Under the pieces are notes generated by a model, which made no database searches, had not been told where the DNA came from, and was given only the letters and a program-made list of their open reading frames with translations. Of a stretch of 64,000 bases of DNA, positions 9,873 to 18,690 are shown one piece after another. Source of the stretch: Tritrichomonas musculus. Lineage: Eukaryota > Parabasalia > Tritrichomonadida > Tritrichomonadidae. The first letter of the stretch is position 1. Each line of letters starts with the position of its first letter. The translations under genes and the position numbers were made by a program. The stretch is from assembly GCA_039105265.1 (NCBI GenBank), contig JAPFFF010000051.1, positions 496,001 to 560,000 on the forward strand, given 5' to 3'.

Positions 9873-11762
9873 TTACGCGTAGCCTTGTGGAACGCCAGTC
9901 TGATAATATTCGACTCCATTAACGCTCCAAGTGAAGTATGTATCAGAACAAATCCAGGCTTCTGGTGACGGAGGATGCATGTTGGGATATTCTGGGTCGG
10001 GAATAAAGTATGTGTCATCATCGCCACGATACATTGGCTGACCTCTGAACGTAACGGTTATTGAGGTACTTCCAGTATCTATTCCGTCAAATACATAGCC
10101 TGCATTGCTCCTTTCGAGTTGGAAGTTTATGCCAAAAGATGTCCCGTCAGAGCGGCAATTTGTATATCGTTTTCCTGTTGCTGGGTCGTTTAATGGTTGC
10201 GTGAAAGAGTCTTCAAATTCTTGTGTGGCTTCTAAGGCTCCATCTAGTTCGTTTGCGATAAGTTGATGTTGATAAAATCTTGCAGCACAAGTATTGGCAA
10301 ATTCTGTGTCTGGATATGTTCTTTTATTGACTACAAGCTGGACATTTTGATACATAATATTGTCGAAACAAGTAATGTCGGCAGGAGATTTTGGAAACAT
10401 CATTGTGATATTTGTCGCATTTCTCAATGGAATTGACTTACTGATTTCGAGACCGTTTACTTTGGCAGTTCCTTCGAATATTTCTCTTGTAAGTTCCTGA
10501 GACGGAATCAATAAAGGAGTCTGTAATTCTCTGACAAGTCCTTGATAAACATCGGGTTTGAGACCAAAACCTGCCAAATTTGAACGACCTAATTGAATAG
10601 TTCCTCCAAGGACATCCAAAGTAATTTTCTCTGTTTTGAGGTTGATATTGTCCGATTTTGTTGTGGCAAGTAAGGCGCCTTTCAATTCACTTTTGATAAT
10701 TTTGACAGTATCTCCTGGATCCAATGGTTTGTCTGGATTAGCTGCTGCGATTAATTCTGCAAATTCTTTTTTATTGACATCATCTCTTGAAACTCCATAT
10801 TTTGTAAATTCTTCGTCAGTATATCCGAAGTCAATTGTTGGATGTTCCAAAACATCGTCATCATAGACATTTGCGCCTTTGTATCTTTGGTACTCGATAT
10901 GAAGTTTTTGGGAAGGAGTTGGTTTGGCAGAATAATGAGAAACAATAACAGATGGACGGCCTATTTGAGTGAATTTTCTTGATATTGGGATGACAGCAGG
11001 CATTTCTTCAGCAATTTCTTTGTCTTCCAAAAATTGTAGAGTTTCCTTAACGATATTTGGATTGATTTGTGCCCAGACAAGAGCGCGTAAAGATGTTTTG
11101 ACCTCTTCTTCTATCTCTCCACAAATTGCGTTTGGATATAACTGCCATGCCTGAAGAGCCAGTTGGTCGACAAATGGGATGGTCAATTCAATGGTAAATT
11201 TATGTGGTTGTCCATCAGCAATATCCTTTAAATCGACATAACAACCGCAAACAGATGGGGAGAATTGACTGACATTTTCCCAAGTAGAATGAGAATATTT
11301 TGATGTTGCTTTTGCATCACGAGGTTTGATGGAATTATAGGCGAAAGATTCTCTTTGGAGTTCGTCTTGTCGATATGCGCCTAAGAGTTTATCATTTATC
11401 CAGAAGCGACAATCTTCATAAAATTCTACAGCATTCTTGAATCCGACAAATATTTTCATCAATCCATTTGTGTCTGCTGATACGTCAATGGGCTGGGACA
11501 ATTTAATGATGAAATCAAGGAGAATTGTGGTAAAAGACTTTTCAATTTGGGTGATTGTATGGCCGGAATGAGATAATTTGATACGTGTTTTTGTGCCGAC
11601 TGGGAGTGGGGCGTCTTTGTCTTTGAACTCTTCCATGACGAAAGAAAATGTATTATCTCCTCCGTTTCTTTGAATGAGATTTCGTAATTTTGACTGGAAA
11701 AATGAGAGAACATCGCCTTCATCATTTCCTAAATTTTTGGTCTGTGCGTTGTAGTAGGTCAT
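9873..11762 (-). CDS. mcp: Polinton major capsid protein candidate (double jelly roll)
   Basis: A 629-residue protein of the size expected for Polinton major capsid proteins. N-terminal beta-rich stretches include TKTRIKLSHSGHTITQIEKS, FVGFKNAVEFYEDCRFWIND and FAYNSIKPRD; a later stretch HKFTIELTIPFVDQLALQAW continues the pattern, and the C-terminal half (VQLVVNKRTYPDT, SFGINFQLERSNAGYVFDG) would be the second jelly roll. The family forms the hexon-like capsomers of these virus-like elements. Position next to a pVI-like gene and near the ATPase supports the call. The start is preceded by ...taaatcaaATG, also seen before the 13396-15390 gene. Confidence 0.82.
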   Translation of the reverse strand: MTYYNAQTKNLGNDEGDVLSFFQSKLRNLIQRNGGDNTFSFVMEEFKDKDAPLPVGTKTRIKLSHSGHTITQIEKSFTTILLDFIIKLSQPIDVSADTNGLMKIFVGFKNAVEFYEDCRFWINDKLLGAYRQDELQRESFAYNSIKPRDAKATSKYSHSTWENVSQFSPSVCGCYVDLKDIADGQPHKFTIELTIPFVDQLALQAWQLYPNAICGEIEEEVKTSLRALVWAQINPNIVKETLQFLEDKEIAEEMPAVIPISRKFTQIGRPSVIVSHYSAKPTPSQKLHIEYQRYKGANVYDDDVLEHPTIDFGYTDEEFTKYGVSRDDVNKKEFAELIAAANPDKPLDPGDTVKIIKSELKGALLATTKSDNINLKTEKITLDVLGGTIQLGRSNLAGFGLKPDVYQGLVRELQTPLLIPSQELTREIFEGTAKVNGLEISKSIPLRNATNITMMFPKSPADITCFDNIMYQNVQLVVNKRTYPDTEFANTCAARFYQHQLIANELDGALEATQEFEDSFTQPLNDPATGKRYTNCRSDGTSFGINFQLERSNAGYVFDGIDTGSTSITVTFRGQPMYRGDDDTYFIPDPEYPNMHPPSPEAWICSDTYFTWSVNGVEYYQTGVPQGYA

Positions 11763-11832
11763 TTGATTTAATATAAAAATGACAATAAAAGAGTTGTAAA
11801 GTTTGTTATATGAACATTTTACTTAAAAGGAA

Positions 11833-12135
11833 ATGGCATTCGGAAGTTGGTTTAAAAACATCATTAACGGAGCAAAAAATGTAATCGGAAAAGCATTACC
11901 GGTACTGAAAAAAGGTGCTGAAATTGTGTCAAAAGTCGCTCCAGTACTTGGCGGGGCAATAGGCGGACCTGTAGGAAATGTAATCAATAAAATAGGCGAT
12001 TATGCAGGAAAATTTGCTGGAGGGAATAAGTCTTTGGGAGTAAATGGAGCGGGAATAAGAAATAATAGTTGGTCTCAGCAAATTGCAGGGCCTGTAGGAA
12101 ATCCAGGAAGATTTGATATTCCTTTGTTGAAGTAA
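11833..12135 (+). CDS. pVI-like small amphipathic virion protein
   Basis: A 100-residue protein rich in glycine, alanine, valine and lysine. Residues 1-35 (FGSWFKNIINGAKNVIGK, then ALPVLKKGAEIVSKVAPVL) form a strongly amphipathic helix; then follows GGAIGGPVGNVINKIG and a basic-poor Gly/Asn tail. This resembles the adenovirus pVI/pX class of small membrane-active or core proteins carried by Polintons and relatives. Divergent from the capsid gene by about 70 bp. Confidence 0.65.
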   Translation: MAFGSWFKNIINGAKNVIGKALPVLKKGAEIVSKVAPVLGGAIGGPVGNVINKIGDYAGKFAGGNKSLGVNGAGIRNNSWSQQIAGPVGNPGRFDIPLLK

Positions 12136-12167
12136 GATGAATTTTATTTGTGTTTATTGAAAAGGAA

Positions 12168-12560
12168 ATGAACGACATCAAAGTAATCGAGCCTATCTCA
12201 AAACATACAAAAGAGTTTGATACAGTTGATGAATTCAATTTATACTATAACAAGAATAAAGAAGAGATGGATAAACTTACGACGCATAAACTCAATAAAT
12301 TATATCTCATAAAAGGGTATCGAATAACTAGAATCAAGAATGTGTTGAGCCTCAAAAAAATGAAGCAAAATTCACAATATGAAATTGACCTTGGCAACGA
12401 GCTAGATGAACTAAAAAAAGAGATACAGCAAATTCGTGAAATAACGAAGTTGGTAGAACCTATGAAAGAAACAATAAATAACATCATACATTTCTTAAAT
12501 CCTCAGACTGAAATAGAAGTTTCTCCCCCTTCTGATACCTGTACAATTAGGCAGGAATGA
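12168..12560 (+). CDS. coiled-coil Polinton protein, unknown
   Basis: 130 residues from ATG 12168; the open frame begins earlier at a GTG but the first ATG gives MNDIKVIEP. Predicted largely helical: residues 30-55 (NKNKEEMDKLTTHKLNKLY) and 75-110 (LDELKKEIQQIREITKLVEP) have heptad-like spacing. No known family. Its last 58 bp overlap the convergent ATPase gene end. Confidence 0.55.
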   Translation: MNDIKVIEPISKHTKEFDTVDEFNLYYNKNKEEMDKLTTHKLNKLYLIKGYRITRIKNVLSLKKMKQNSQYEIDLGNELDELKKEIQQIREITKLVEPMKETINNIIHFLNPQTEIEVSPPSDTCTIRQE

Positions 12561-13345
12561 GAATCTGGATTATAGGCAGAGCCTACTAAGCGTTGCTTAT
12601 AATTTTTTTCTTCAGACAGTTGCCTATACATATTGTAGAACTCCTCAAAGTCCAAATTACTTGCTGATTGGGAATAAATATAGTGTAGTTGTTGACGGTT
12701 GAAGCAAGGGAAAACGAACAAAGTTGTAATCTCATTTTTGATATGTGGTTTGATGCCTTTCCATCCTTGAATCAATAAAAAGTAGGAAATATTTGTGTGT
12801 CTGCATCTTCGGAGCAGTTGAGAGAAAAACGATTCTTCGGACGAAAATAGTTTGTTGTTTGAAATATCATCGAAAAGTATCAGCGTATGGAGAAAATCTT
12901 TGCTGAAATCAGTAATGTGAAGGACCTTAAACATATCATTTTTTTGTCCATCATCTAGTTGTTCCTCCAAATTTTCTCGCTTGACAAGATAGTAGAGGTT
13001 TTTTGCAGCAATTAATTCTGTGATAAAATCGACGGCCATCTTCTCGGAAACGGTAATATATGGCATTTTGATGAGGTGTTTGAGAGATTGGAAACTCCTA
13101 TCATTTTCGTCACCATTTTTCGTGATATAGATTAGTAAATGGTGTGAGTCTAGAAGACTTATTTTGATAATTTCTTGGAGAGCAATGACAGTTTTTCCAG
13201 AATTTTGTTTCCCAACCACAACATTTACAGAGTTATATTTGATATGAATATCATCGTGAATTGGCTCGATTAAAGCACCCGATAAATTGTTTGCGTTTTG
13301 TTTCAGAGTTTCTGAGACAAGAGAATTAATTACTTTTAAACTCAT
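12503..13345 (-). CDS. Polinton A32-like packaging ATPase
   Basis: A 280-residue P-loop ATPase. Walker A is VVGKQNSGKTVI at residues ~42-53; Walker B is LHTLILFDDIS near residue 160; RRCRHTNISYFLLIQGW after it fits the sensor strand of the FtsK-HerA/A32 class. The family pumps element DNA into capsids. Size matches Polinton ATPases. The stretch YKQRLVGSA near the C-terminus is encoded over a hairpin (12587-12599) resembling the inserts in the integrase and fibre-like genes. Confidence 0.88.
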   Translation of the reverse strand: MSLKVINSLVSETLKQNANNLSGALIEPIHDDIHIKYNSVNVVVGKQNSGKTVIALQEIIKISLLDSHHLLIYITKNGDENDRSFQSLKHLIKMPYITVSEKMAVDFITELIAAKNLYYLVKRENLEEQLDDGQKNDMFKVLHITDFSKDFLHTLILFDDISNNKLFSSEESFFSQLLRRCRHTNISYFLLIQGWKGIKPHIKNEITTLFVFPCFNRQQLHYIYSQSASNLDFEEFYNMYRQLSEEKNYKQRLVGSAYNPDSHSCLIVQVSEGGETSISV

Positions 13346-13395
13346 TTATTCCCCAAAAGACTGCAAAAAAATAAGTGAAGATTTATTGGATTTTT

Positions 13396-15390
13396 TTATG
13401 CACGGAGTTGTGCAGCTGCTTCGTCATCATTAAACCAAACATCATGGTCGTCCCAATTGCCTTGGCCTTCTTGAGTCCATTGATTGTCAGGATGGTCTTG
13501 TTCTAAATAATCGAAATCGTCAATTTCTTGTGGTTGTTGGTCGTGTCCTTCGAATATTTCTGGTTTCTGTAATGTTGCTGCTGCGTGGAGAATAGCAAAT
13601 TTGGCATGATTAGCAATGTGGTTTGAAAAGGCTTTTCTCTGTTGTTCATTATGACCTTCTTTTGTGTAGAGAGTGTGGGCTATTAAATCACTGACAAGAT
13701 CATCAATTAGTTGTTTGTTCTTTTTCTTCAATTTATCGAAATCTTTACTATTTGGATCGACATTGCCTAATCCGAGCCTTACTACAAAATCATGTATAAT
13801 ATAATAATTCCACATCATAGCGCATGCCTTACTGTAAATCTGCATCTTGTATTTGCTAAGTGGTTTTTCTGTTATGTTTCCGATAGAGTTGTTGGCGATT
13901 AATTTAGCGATTGCGTGATCGAACGCCTTTCTGAAAATAAAGTATTCGAATCTCCTGTATGAAGTCATTCTCTTGTTAGATGGTTTCTTATAGCCTTCAT
14001 GTTTGTAATTTTGCCATGATTCTGGTACTGTCCATCCGAGCATATTACCTTTCATATATGGGTTTGTATTTTCGACGTCAAAATGACCGCCAAATAAGTT
14101 ATTAGTATATTCTCTTGCGCTCTTAAATCCTGATTCTTTTCGGGCCTCTCTTGTGGGATATTGATTGTAGAAACCATATCGCATTGGCCAGTCGGATTTT
14201 GTTGTTGTATATCCATTTACATAGACGTACTTATTGTTGGCGTTTCTGATGGCGACATCAGGGATATTATCTCCGTTTATATCTGCGTGGACAAGAGTCC
14301 ATGGGCTATTTGGTGATTTCTCATTGTGTTTCTCAACCATTCTCTGCGCTCCTTGTGGAGAAATTGCTTGTGCGACACGTTTTATATCCTTTTTGAGTCT
14401 TAATACTATGTGTTCCAAAGCCTCCATTCCCGCTTTATCACGTGCTCCTGCAGAACCGTGTCTAGATGGTAAATCTTTATACATAGCAGCAATTTGATAT
14501 AAAGCTACTTCAGCTCGTGGATCTAAACCTTGACGAGAAGTAGGTTGTTGGGCGGATATATTGTACTTTATAATTAAATCATTAATTAATCGTTCCATAT
14601 TTTCGTTGTTTATATTAGGTTGTGTCATTTGATTTTGAAATAAAATTGTATTATCGTTGTTGTTATTTTGAGTAGTTTGAGGAGGTCTTCTCAATTTGTT
14701 TAAAGGATTTAATTCCGGAAAAGTCTCTGCTGCTCCAAATCTAAAGAAAGGTCCGAAATGCTCTTGAGGTTCCCTATGTGAAGTTTCTGGAGGTAAAGGG
14801 GGAGGACTTGATGGAGGGACAGAAGGAATTTCCCTATGTGAATATACTCTATCGACAAAATGTTGAAGACTTTCCGAATTGATACGTCGAATATATCTAT
14901 GATCGGTGTTGTCGTTTGCGGCAAAGTTATGAGAATTGAGTATAGTTATGGCCGTACGAATAATATTTCTTGGAAAAGCTTTTTTGTTATGCGAAGCAAG
15001 GGTTCTTCTGTCGACTCTCTCGGATAATTCATTATAAAATGGGACAGTATTTTGAATCCAAGAACTGAATCTATAATCGCTCATATCCGCTAAATCTTCA
15101 CTATAAATCAAGGGTCTATCTATAGGATGTTCTTCTTGAAACCTTTGAATGAATCTCTCTATTGTATTACTAGTGACGACATTTGCATGAAGGCCGAAAT
15201 TGAATTCATTTAGAACCTTCGACAAATAATCGGCATATGTTCTATCCGACAGTAATCCTCCCTGAGCATTCGTAGTAGTGATATTGAATCCCAGTTCATT
15301 GTTGAGTCTATTACAATATCCTAATAATTTTTGCGTGTTATTGCCTTGCATTACTTGTCCGGCAGTAAGTTTTATTGTTGATTTACTCAT
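13396..15390 (-). CDS. large Polinton protein with DxNGDxxPD motif, probably structural
   Basis: 664 residues from ATG 15390. An in-frame ATG lies 39 bp upstream, but it would overlap the neighbouring gene, and 15390 has the ...aaatcaaATG context shared with the capsid gene. Residues ~185-215 are proline-rich (PPSSPPPLPPE). The centre carries HADINGDNIPDVAIRN and VNGYTTTKSDWPMRY, a calcium-loop-like FG-GAP-type segment that I associate with conserved virion-type proteins of Polintons and relatives. The C-terminal ~40 residues are very acidic (QQPQEIDDFDYLEQDH). Function unassigned; a portal-side or minor virion role is a guess. Confidence 0.7.
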   Translation of the reverse strand: MSKSTIKLTAGQVMQGNNTQKLLGYCNRLNNELGFNITTTNAQGGLLSDRTYADYLSKVLNEFNFGLHANVVTSNTIERFIQRFQEEHPIDRPLIYSEDLADMSDYRFSSWIQNTVPFYNELSERVDRRTLASHNKKAFPRNIIRTAITILNSHNFAANDNTDHRYIRRINSESLQHFVDRVYSHREIPSVPPSSPPPLPPETSHREPQEHFGPFFRFGAAETFPELNPLNKLRRPPQTTQNNNNDNTILFQNQMTQPNINNENMERLINDLIIKYNISAQQPTSRQGLDPRAEVALYQIAAMYKDLPSRHGSAGARDKAGMEALEHIVLRLKKDIKRVAQAISPQGAQRMVEKHNEKSPNSPWTLVHADINGDNIPDVAIRNANNKYVYVNGYTTTKSDWPMRYGFYNQYPTREARKESGFKSAREYTNNLFGGHFDVENTNPYMKGNMLGWTVPESWQNYKHEGYKKPSNKRMTSYRRFEYFIFRKAFDHAIAKLIANNSIGNITEKPLSKYKMQIYSKACAMMWNYYIIHDFVVRLGLGNVDPNSKDFDKLKKKNKQLIDDLVSDLIAHTLYTKEGHNEQQRKAFSNHIANHAKFAILHAAATLQKPEIFEGHDQQPQEIDDFDYLEQDHPDNQWTQEGQGNWDDHDVWFNDDEAAAQLRA

Positions 15391-15416
15391 TTGATTTACA
15401 AAAAAATAAGGGCTGT

Positions 15417-15938
15417 TTATATGCCACATTCCTTGATAAATCTACCATAATCCTTGCTCAGACCGGCACAATTAGGACGATTTGACTTAATTCTAGTATC
15501 TATTTCGTCAATCAAAAAGCCTGCGTCATATTGAAACATCTGGTGGTATTCAATCTCTTTGTTATCCTTAGTTGTAAATTTCTTTGGTTCCCTTACAATA
15601 ACTACGTCCTGTATCTTGTTTTTTCCGTTCTTTGCTGTGTCGATTGAGTAGTGGCTTCCCTTCTTGTTAAAGCATAAATATACCTTTTCACAGTCAAATA
15701 ATTCACACAATTCTTTGTATAGAAACTGTTGATTCTTATAAATTGAGACGACTAAGGGCCTGCAAACTATTCTATTGGCGTTAAATTTGTCAGGAAAGAG
15801 ATACTCTTTGTCGATGATGATGTAGAATTCGTAGGCTGAATCTATAATCGGATCTTTCTCTTTGTGGGCCTCAATATATTCTTCCAATTTATCACACAAT
15901 TTATTGACAGACAAGTAAAGTGGCTTTGTCATTTGCAT
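15417..15938 (-). CDS. Polinton protein, unknown (protease position)
   Basis: A 173-residue protein starting MQMTKPLYLSVN, with two nearby ATG codons. It has EFYIIIDKEYLFP and RPLVVSIYKNQQ strands, and ends NCAGLSKDYGRFIKECGI. Polintons usually encode an adenain-like cysteine protease of about this size, and His (GSHYSID) and C-terminal Cys residues exist, but I cannot align the catalytic pattern with confidence. Listed as unknown. Confidence 0.6.
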   Translation of the reverse strand: MQMTKPLYLSVNKLCDKLEEYIEAHKEKDPIIDSAYEFYIIIDKEYLFPDKFNANRIVCRPLVVSIYKNQQFLYKELCELFDCEKVYLCFNKKGSHYSIDTAKNGKNKIQDVVIVREPKKFTTKDNKEIEYHQMFQYDAGFLIDEIDTRIKSNRPNCAGLSKDYGRFIKECGI

Positions 15939-15955
15939 TGGGGATAAAAAATATT

Positions 15956-16220
15956 TTTTTCAAAAAAGTTGAAACAACTCGTCCGGTCCCAAATCAGGAC
16001 TTTATTAGCGAGTATGACAAACAGCTTTTTGAACCCAAATTGTTGAGTGAAAATAGGGGGGTCAAGTATGGGGATACTTAAGAAATTGTTGGACAACTTT
16101 TTGAGTCAAAAAAGGGCTAAAATGAGGTGTTTGAGACCAAAAAAGTGCCCCAAATAAGGTGTTTTCAAAGGGTTTGTCAGGAGTTTGGACCGGAGGTCGA
16201 AAATCATGACAAACATATAC
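15956..16220. repeat. probable right terminal repeat of the Polinton
   Basis: Non-coding stretch between the last Polinton gene and AT-rich host sequence, clearly GC-richer than what follows, with internal echoes (aaatgaggtgttt / aaataaggtgttt; ccggtcc near 15993 and ggaccgg near 16185 as inverted pair). Polintons end in long terminal inverted repeats; the partner copy would lie left of the window, so this cannot be proven here. Confidence 0.5.
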
Positions 16221-16498
16221 TACTGATATCGATTATTAAATTAATAATTTTGTTATCAATATCAAAAAACGTGCTGATAATTGATATCGATTATTGAGAT
16301 ATAACAAGCCTATCAGATATATTCAAAAAAAAATTAAAAAGAAAGGTACCTTTTATTCGAGATTTTGCGTTTAAAAAAGGGAATATTCATTGTAAGAATA
16401 ATACATAAATTTTAAATATCACAAAAGAACTGCAAAAAAGTTGATTCTAAAATTGAAAGGTCAATTTCTATTTATATGGCAAAAAAAAATTTTACATT
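16221..16498. other. AT-rich junction and gene upstream region
   Basis: Contains a 14-bp direct repeat (tgatatcgattatt at 16224-16237 and 16282-16295) right after the presumed element end, then AT-rich sequence leading to the BTB gene. No gene seen. Confidence 0.5.
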
Positions 16499-18307
16499 AT
16501 GAGCCAAGTTAATCGCCACATTAACCCAATTATGCCTCCCATTCGGGCTAATAAATACTTTGTTTACAAGGAGAAGAAGTATCCCATAGATTTTTGCTTA
16601 ATTAAAAAGTATTCTAATTATTTTTATCTTAACAGAGGTAAATTCAAATCAATAGACAATATTGAACTAAAACCAGAAAATTATGAAATATCTGATGAGG
16701 CCATATCAATATTCATAGCCTGTTGTCAAAATGAACCATTTGATATTAATAATACTAATGTTTTTCCACTTTATCAACTTTCAATACAATATGATGTTCC
16801 AGTATTGAAAAATGTTTCACTTCAATATATAAATGATAACCAAAAAACATTAATTTTCCAGTCAATATCATACAAATTAAAATGTCAAAATTCAATTACA
16901 AATATCGACCTTAGTTTAGAAGAAGACACCATTGCTTCCAATTTTTTTGAATACATAAATGATGATCAATTAATTTCATTACCAGTTCCAGTTTTATATA
17001 AAATCATAAACAACCAAAAATTGAATATTAATTCAATGAATTTGACCAACCAAGGTCAATTTATTGAATTTTTATTTAAGTGCCTTGATAAACATAGAAG
17101 AGAAGCATCGGTTCTATTTCTAAATCTAGACATAGAAAATGAAAGAATTGAAGTTTTGTCTCGTTTAATTTCAGCTTATTCAGATGTTTTTGACTTCAAT
17201 TTCATCAATTCAAAATTTCTTTCAAAAAGTGCCACTTTTTTATTAAGTGAATTACAAAAACAGAGAATTGAATTCAATAACAAAATTTCAGAATTGGAAT
17301 CAGATAACCAAAAACAGAAAGAGTTCTTTATAACCGCTCAAACTGCTTTTAATGATTCAAAAAGTGATCTATTGAATTCAAACCGTTCTCTCATAGAAAA
17401 AATTGCTGACTTAGAAAGAAGATTGACTCAAGTTGAAGGCAAATTGAATGAACAAGCTTTGCAACTTGAAAGATACACAAAAGTGAAAGTTGATGCAATT
17501 GAAATTGAATGCGATTCAAAGCTCTTGAAACCTGGTTCGACGGTTACTTTGAATGCCATAGTGAGACCTTGTTGTGCATTTAATGATGGCGTAGAATGGA
17601 AAATTGATGAAGAAGTTAATGGGACAGTCAATGTTATATCAATGAACAAAAAAGCACTGACTTTGAAATGCGTGATGGTTAAAAAAGTTTCAGTTGTTGC
17701 CACCGCTCTCGACGGAAGCGGAGTCACTGCAAGAAAGGATCTCAAAATTGAAGAGCCAATAACAAAAGTTCCATTCAACAGTGGAACTAGTGACCGCTTC
17801 AATGGAATCGTTAGACACATATTAAAGGATGACACAGAAGCTTCAATTGCAAAAGGAGTAATCGGTGTATCAGCATCAACTGTTGTAAATAAGAGTAAAA
17901 GTAACCAGCCTATTTGTGCATTATTAAAAAGAAACGAGAAAGGAAGTGATTATTGTTATTTCCACTCAAAAGAAAATGACTCTGATGCTTGGCTTTGTTT
18001 AGACTTCAAAGATAAAAAAGTGAATCCATCTCACTATTCACTCAAATCCTATCCAAGTGGTAATTACAACATTATAAACTGGAACATTGAAGGCTCAAAC
18101 AATGGAGAAAAATGGGAAATTTTAGACTCACAGAGAGACAGCAGTGCGCTGACAAGTTCAAATGCAGAAGTGACATTTGAAATGAAAAATAAGCCACATA
18201 ATGACGAATACTACAGATATCTTCGTATCCACCAAACTGGTCAAAATAATTGTAATGATTATCGGATGATTATTTCATCAATTGAATATTTTGGTTCAAT
18301 AAAATAA
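16499..18307 (+). CDS. BTB-like / coiled-coil / F5/8-type-C protein
   Basis: 602 residues. Residues ~20-120 resemble a BTB/POZ-like head (KYFVYKEKKYPIDFCLIKKY... YFYLNRGKFKSI). Residues 250-325 are coiled coil (ELQKQRIEFNNKISELESD, IADLERRLTQVEGKLNEQ). Residues 330-405 form a bacterial-Ig-like strand set (VDAIEIECDSKLLKPGSTV). Residues ~425-600 are a discoidin/F5/8-type-C-like domain ending YRYLRIHQTGQNNCNDYRM, ISSIEYFGS. This architecture is a large trichomonad family of unknown role, probably cytoplasmic adaptors since there is no signal peptide. Intact. Confidence 0.8.
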   Translation: MSQVNRHINPIMPPIRANKYFVYKEKKYPIDFCLIKKYSNYFYLNRGKFKSIDNIELKPENYEISDEAISIFIACCQNEPFDINNTNVFPLYQLSIQYDVPVLKNVSLQYINDNQKTLIFQSISYKLKCQNSITNIDLSLEEDTIASNFFEYINDDQLISLPVPVLYKIINNQKLNINSMNLTNQGQFIEFLFKCLDKHRREASVLFLNLDIENERIEVLSRLISAYSDVFDFNFINSKFLSKSATFLLSELQKQRIEFNNKISELESDNQKQKEFFITAQTAFNDSKSDLLNSNRSLIEKIADLERRLTQVEGKLNEQALQLERYTKVKVDAIEIECDSKLLKPGSTVTLNAIVRPCCAFNDGVEWKIDEEVNGTVNVISMNKKALTLKCVMVKKVSVVATALDGSGVTARKDLKIEEPITKVPFNSGTSDRFNGIVRHILKDDTEASIAKGVIGVSASTVVNKSKSNQPICALLKRNEKGSDYCYFHSKENDSDAWLCLDFKDKKVNPSHYSLKSYPSGNYNIINWNIEGSNNGEKWEILDSQRDSSALTSSNAEVTFEMKNKPHNDEYYRYLRIHQTGQNNCNDYRMIISSIEYFGSIK

Positions 18308-18690
18308 ATCTTTATAAAACATAAATTGATTGTACTAGATTGATATGATGATGAAATTATTTCATCTGTAATCCCTAAATAGCCACAAATATCTGTTTAG
18401 AATCATAATTATACGTCGTTTGCGTGCAAATTCTTCGAAGATATGGGGAAAAAATTACCAAATATAATCCTTATGCTATTTCAATTTTACCATCATTTAT
18501 ACTATTTGCATATAATAAACCATTTAAATTTTTTTATTTTTATGTTTTTATGCATTTTTGTTATTTTTAACTTGTTTTTTATAAAAAATATTGGCTCTTT
18601 TGCTATTTTTATGGAACGATAGATTTTTCAAAAATTTTCTTCCAATATTTTATTATTTTCTCTCAATTTTAATGACAGTAAGATTTGTAA
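18308..18690. other. AT-rich intergenic
   Basis: No coding signal. A ttttctctcaatttt block near 18656-18670 lies just upstream of the broken kinase start and resembles blocks upstream of other kinase genes in the window. Confidence 0.4.

Larger units (their letters stand above)
1..16220. mobile_element. Polinton/Maverick element, left end outside window
   Basis: A run of eleven tightly packed genes on both strands contains the Polinton hallmark set: protein-primed family B DNA polymerase, RVE-fold integrase, A32-type packaging ATPase and a double-jelly-roll major capsid candidate. Polintons are 15-20 kb self-synthesising virus-like DNA elements and are very abundant in trichomonads. Gene spacing is often under 50 bp and neighbouring genes overlap at their ends, unlike the host genes to the right. 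Base composition is also less AT-rich than the flanks. The visible part looks whole, with long open frames throughout, which suggests a recent copy. The right boundary is inferred from the change in composition near 16.2 kb; the left end and therefore the matching terminal repeat are not in the window. Confidence 0.93.

Noticed and set aside
15417-15938. Adenain-like protease
   Set aside because: Size and place fit, but the His/acid/Cys order and surrounding motifs cannot be aligned by eye; left as unknown.
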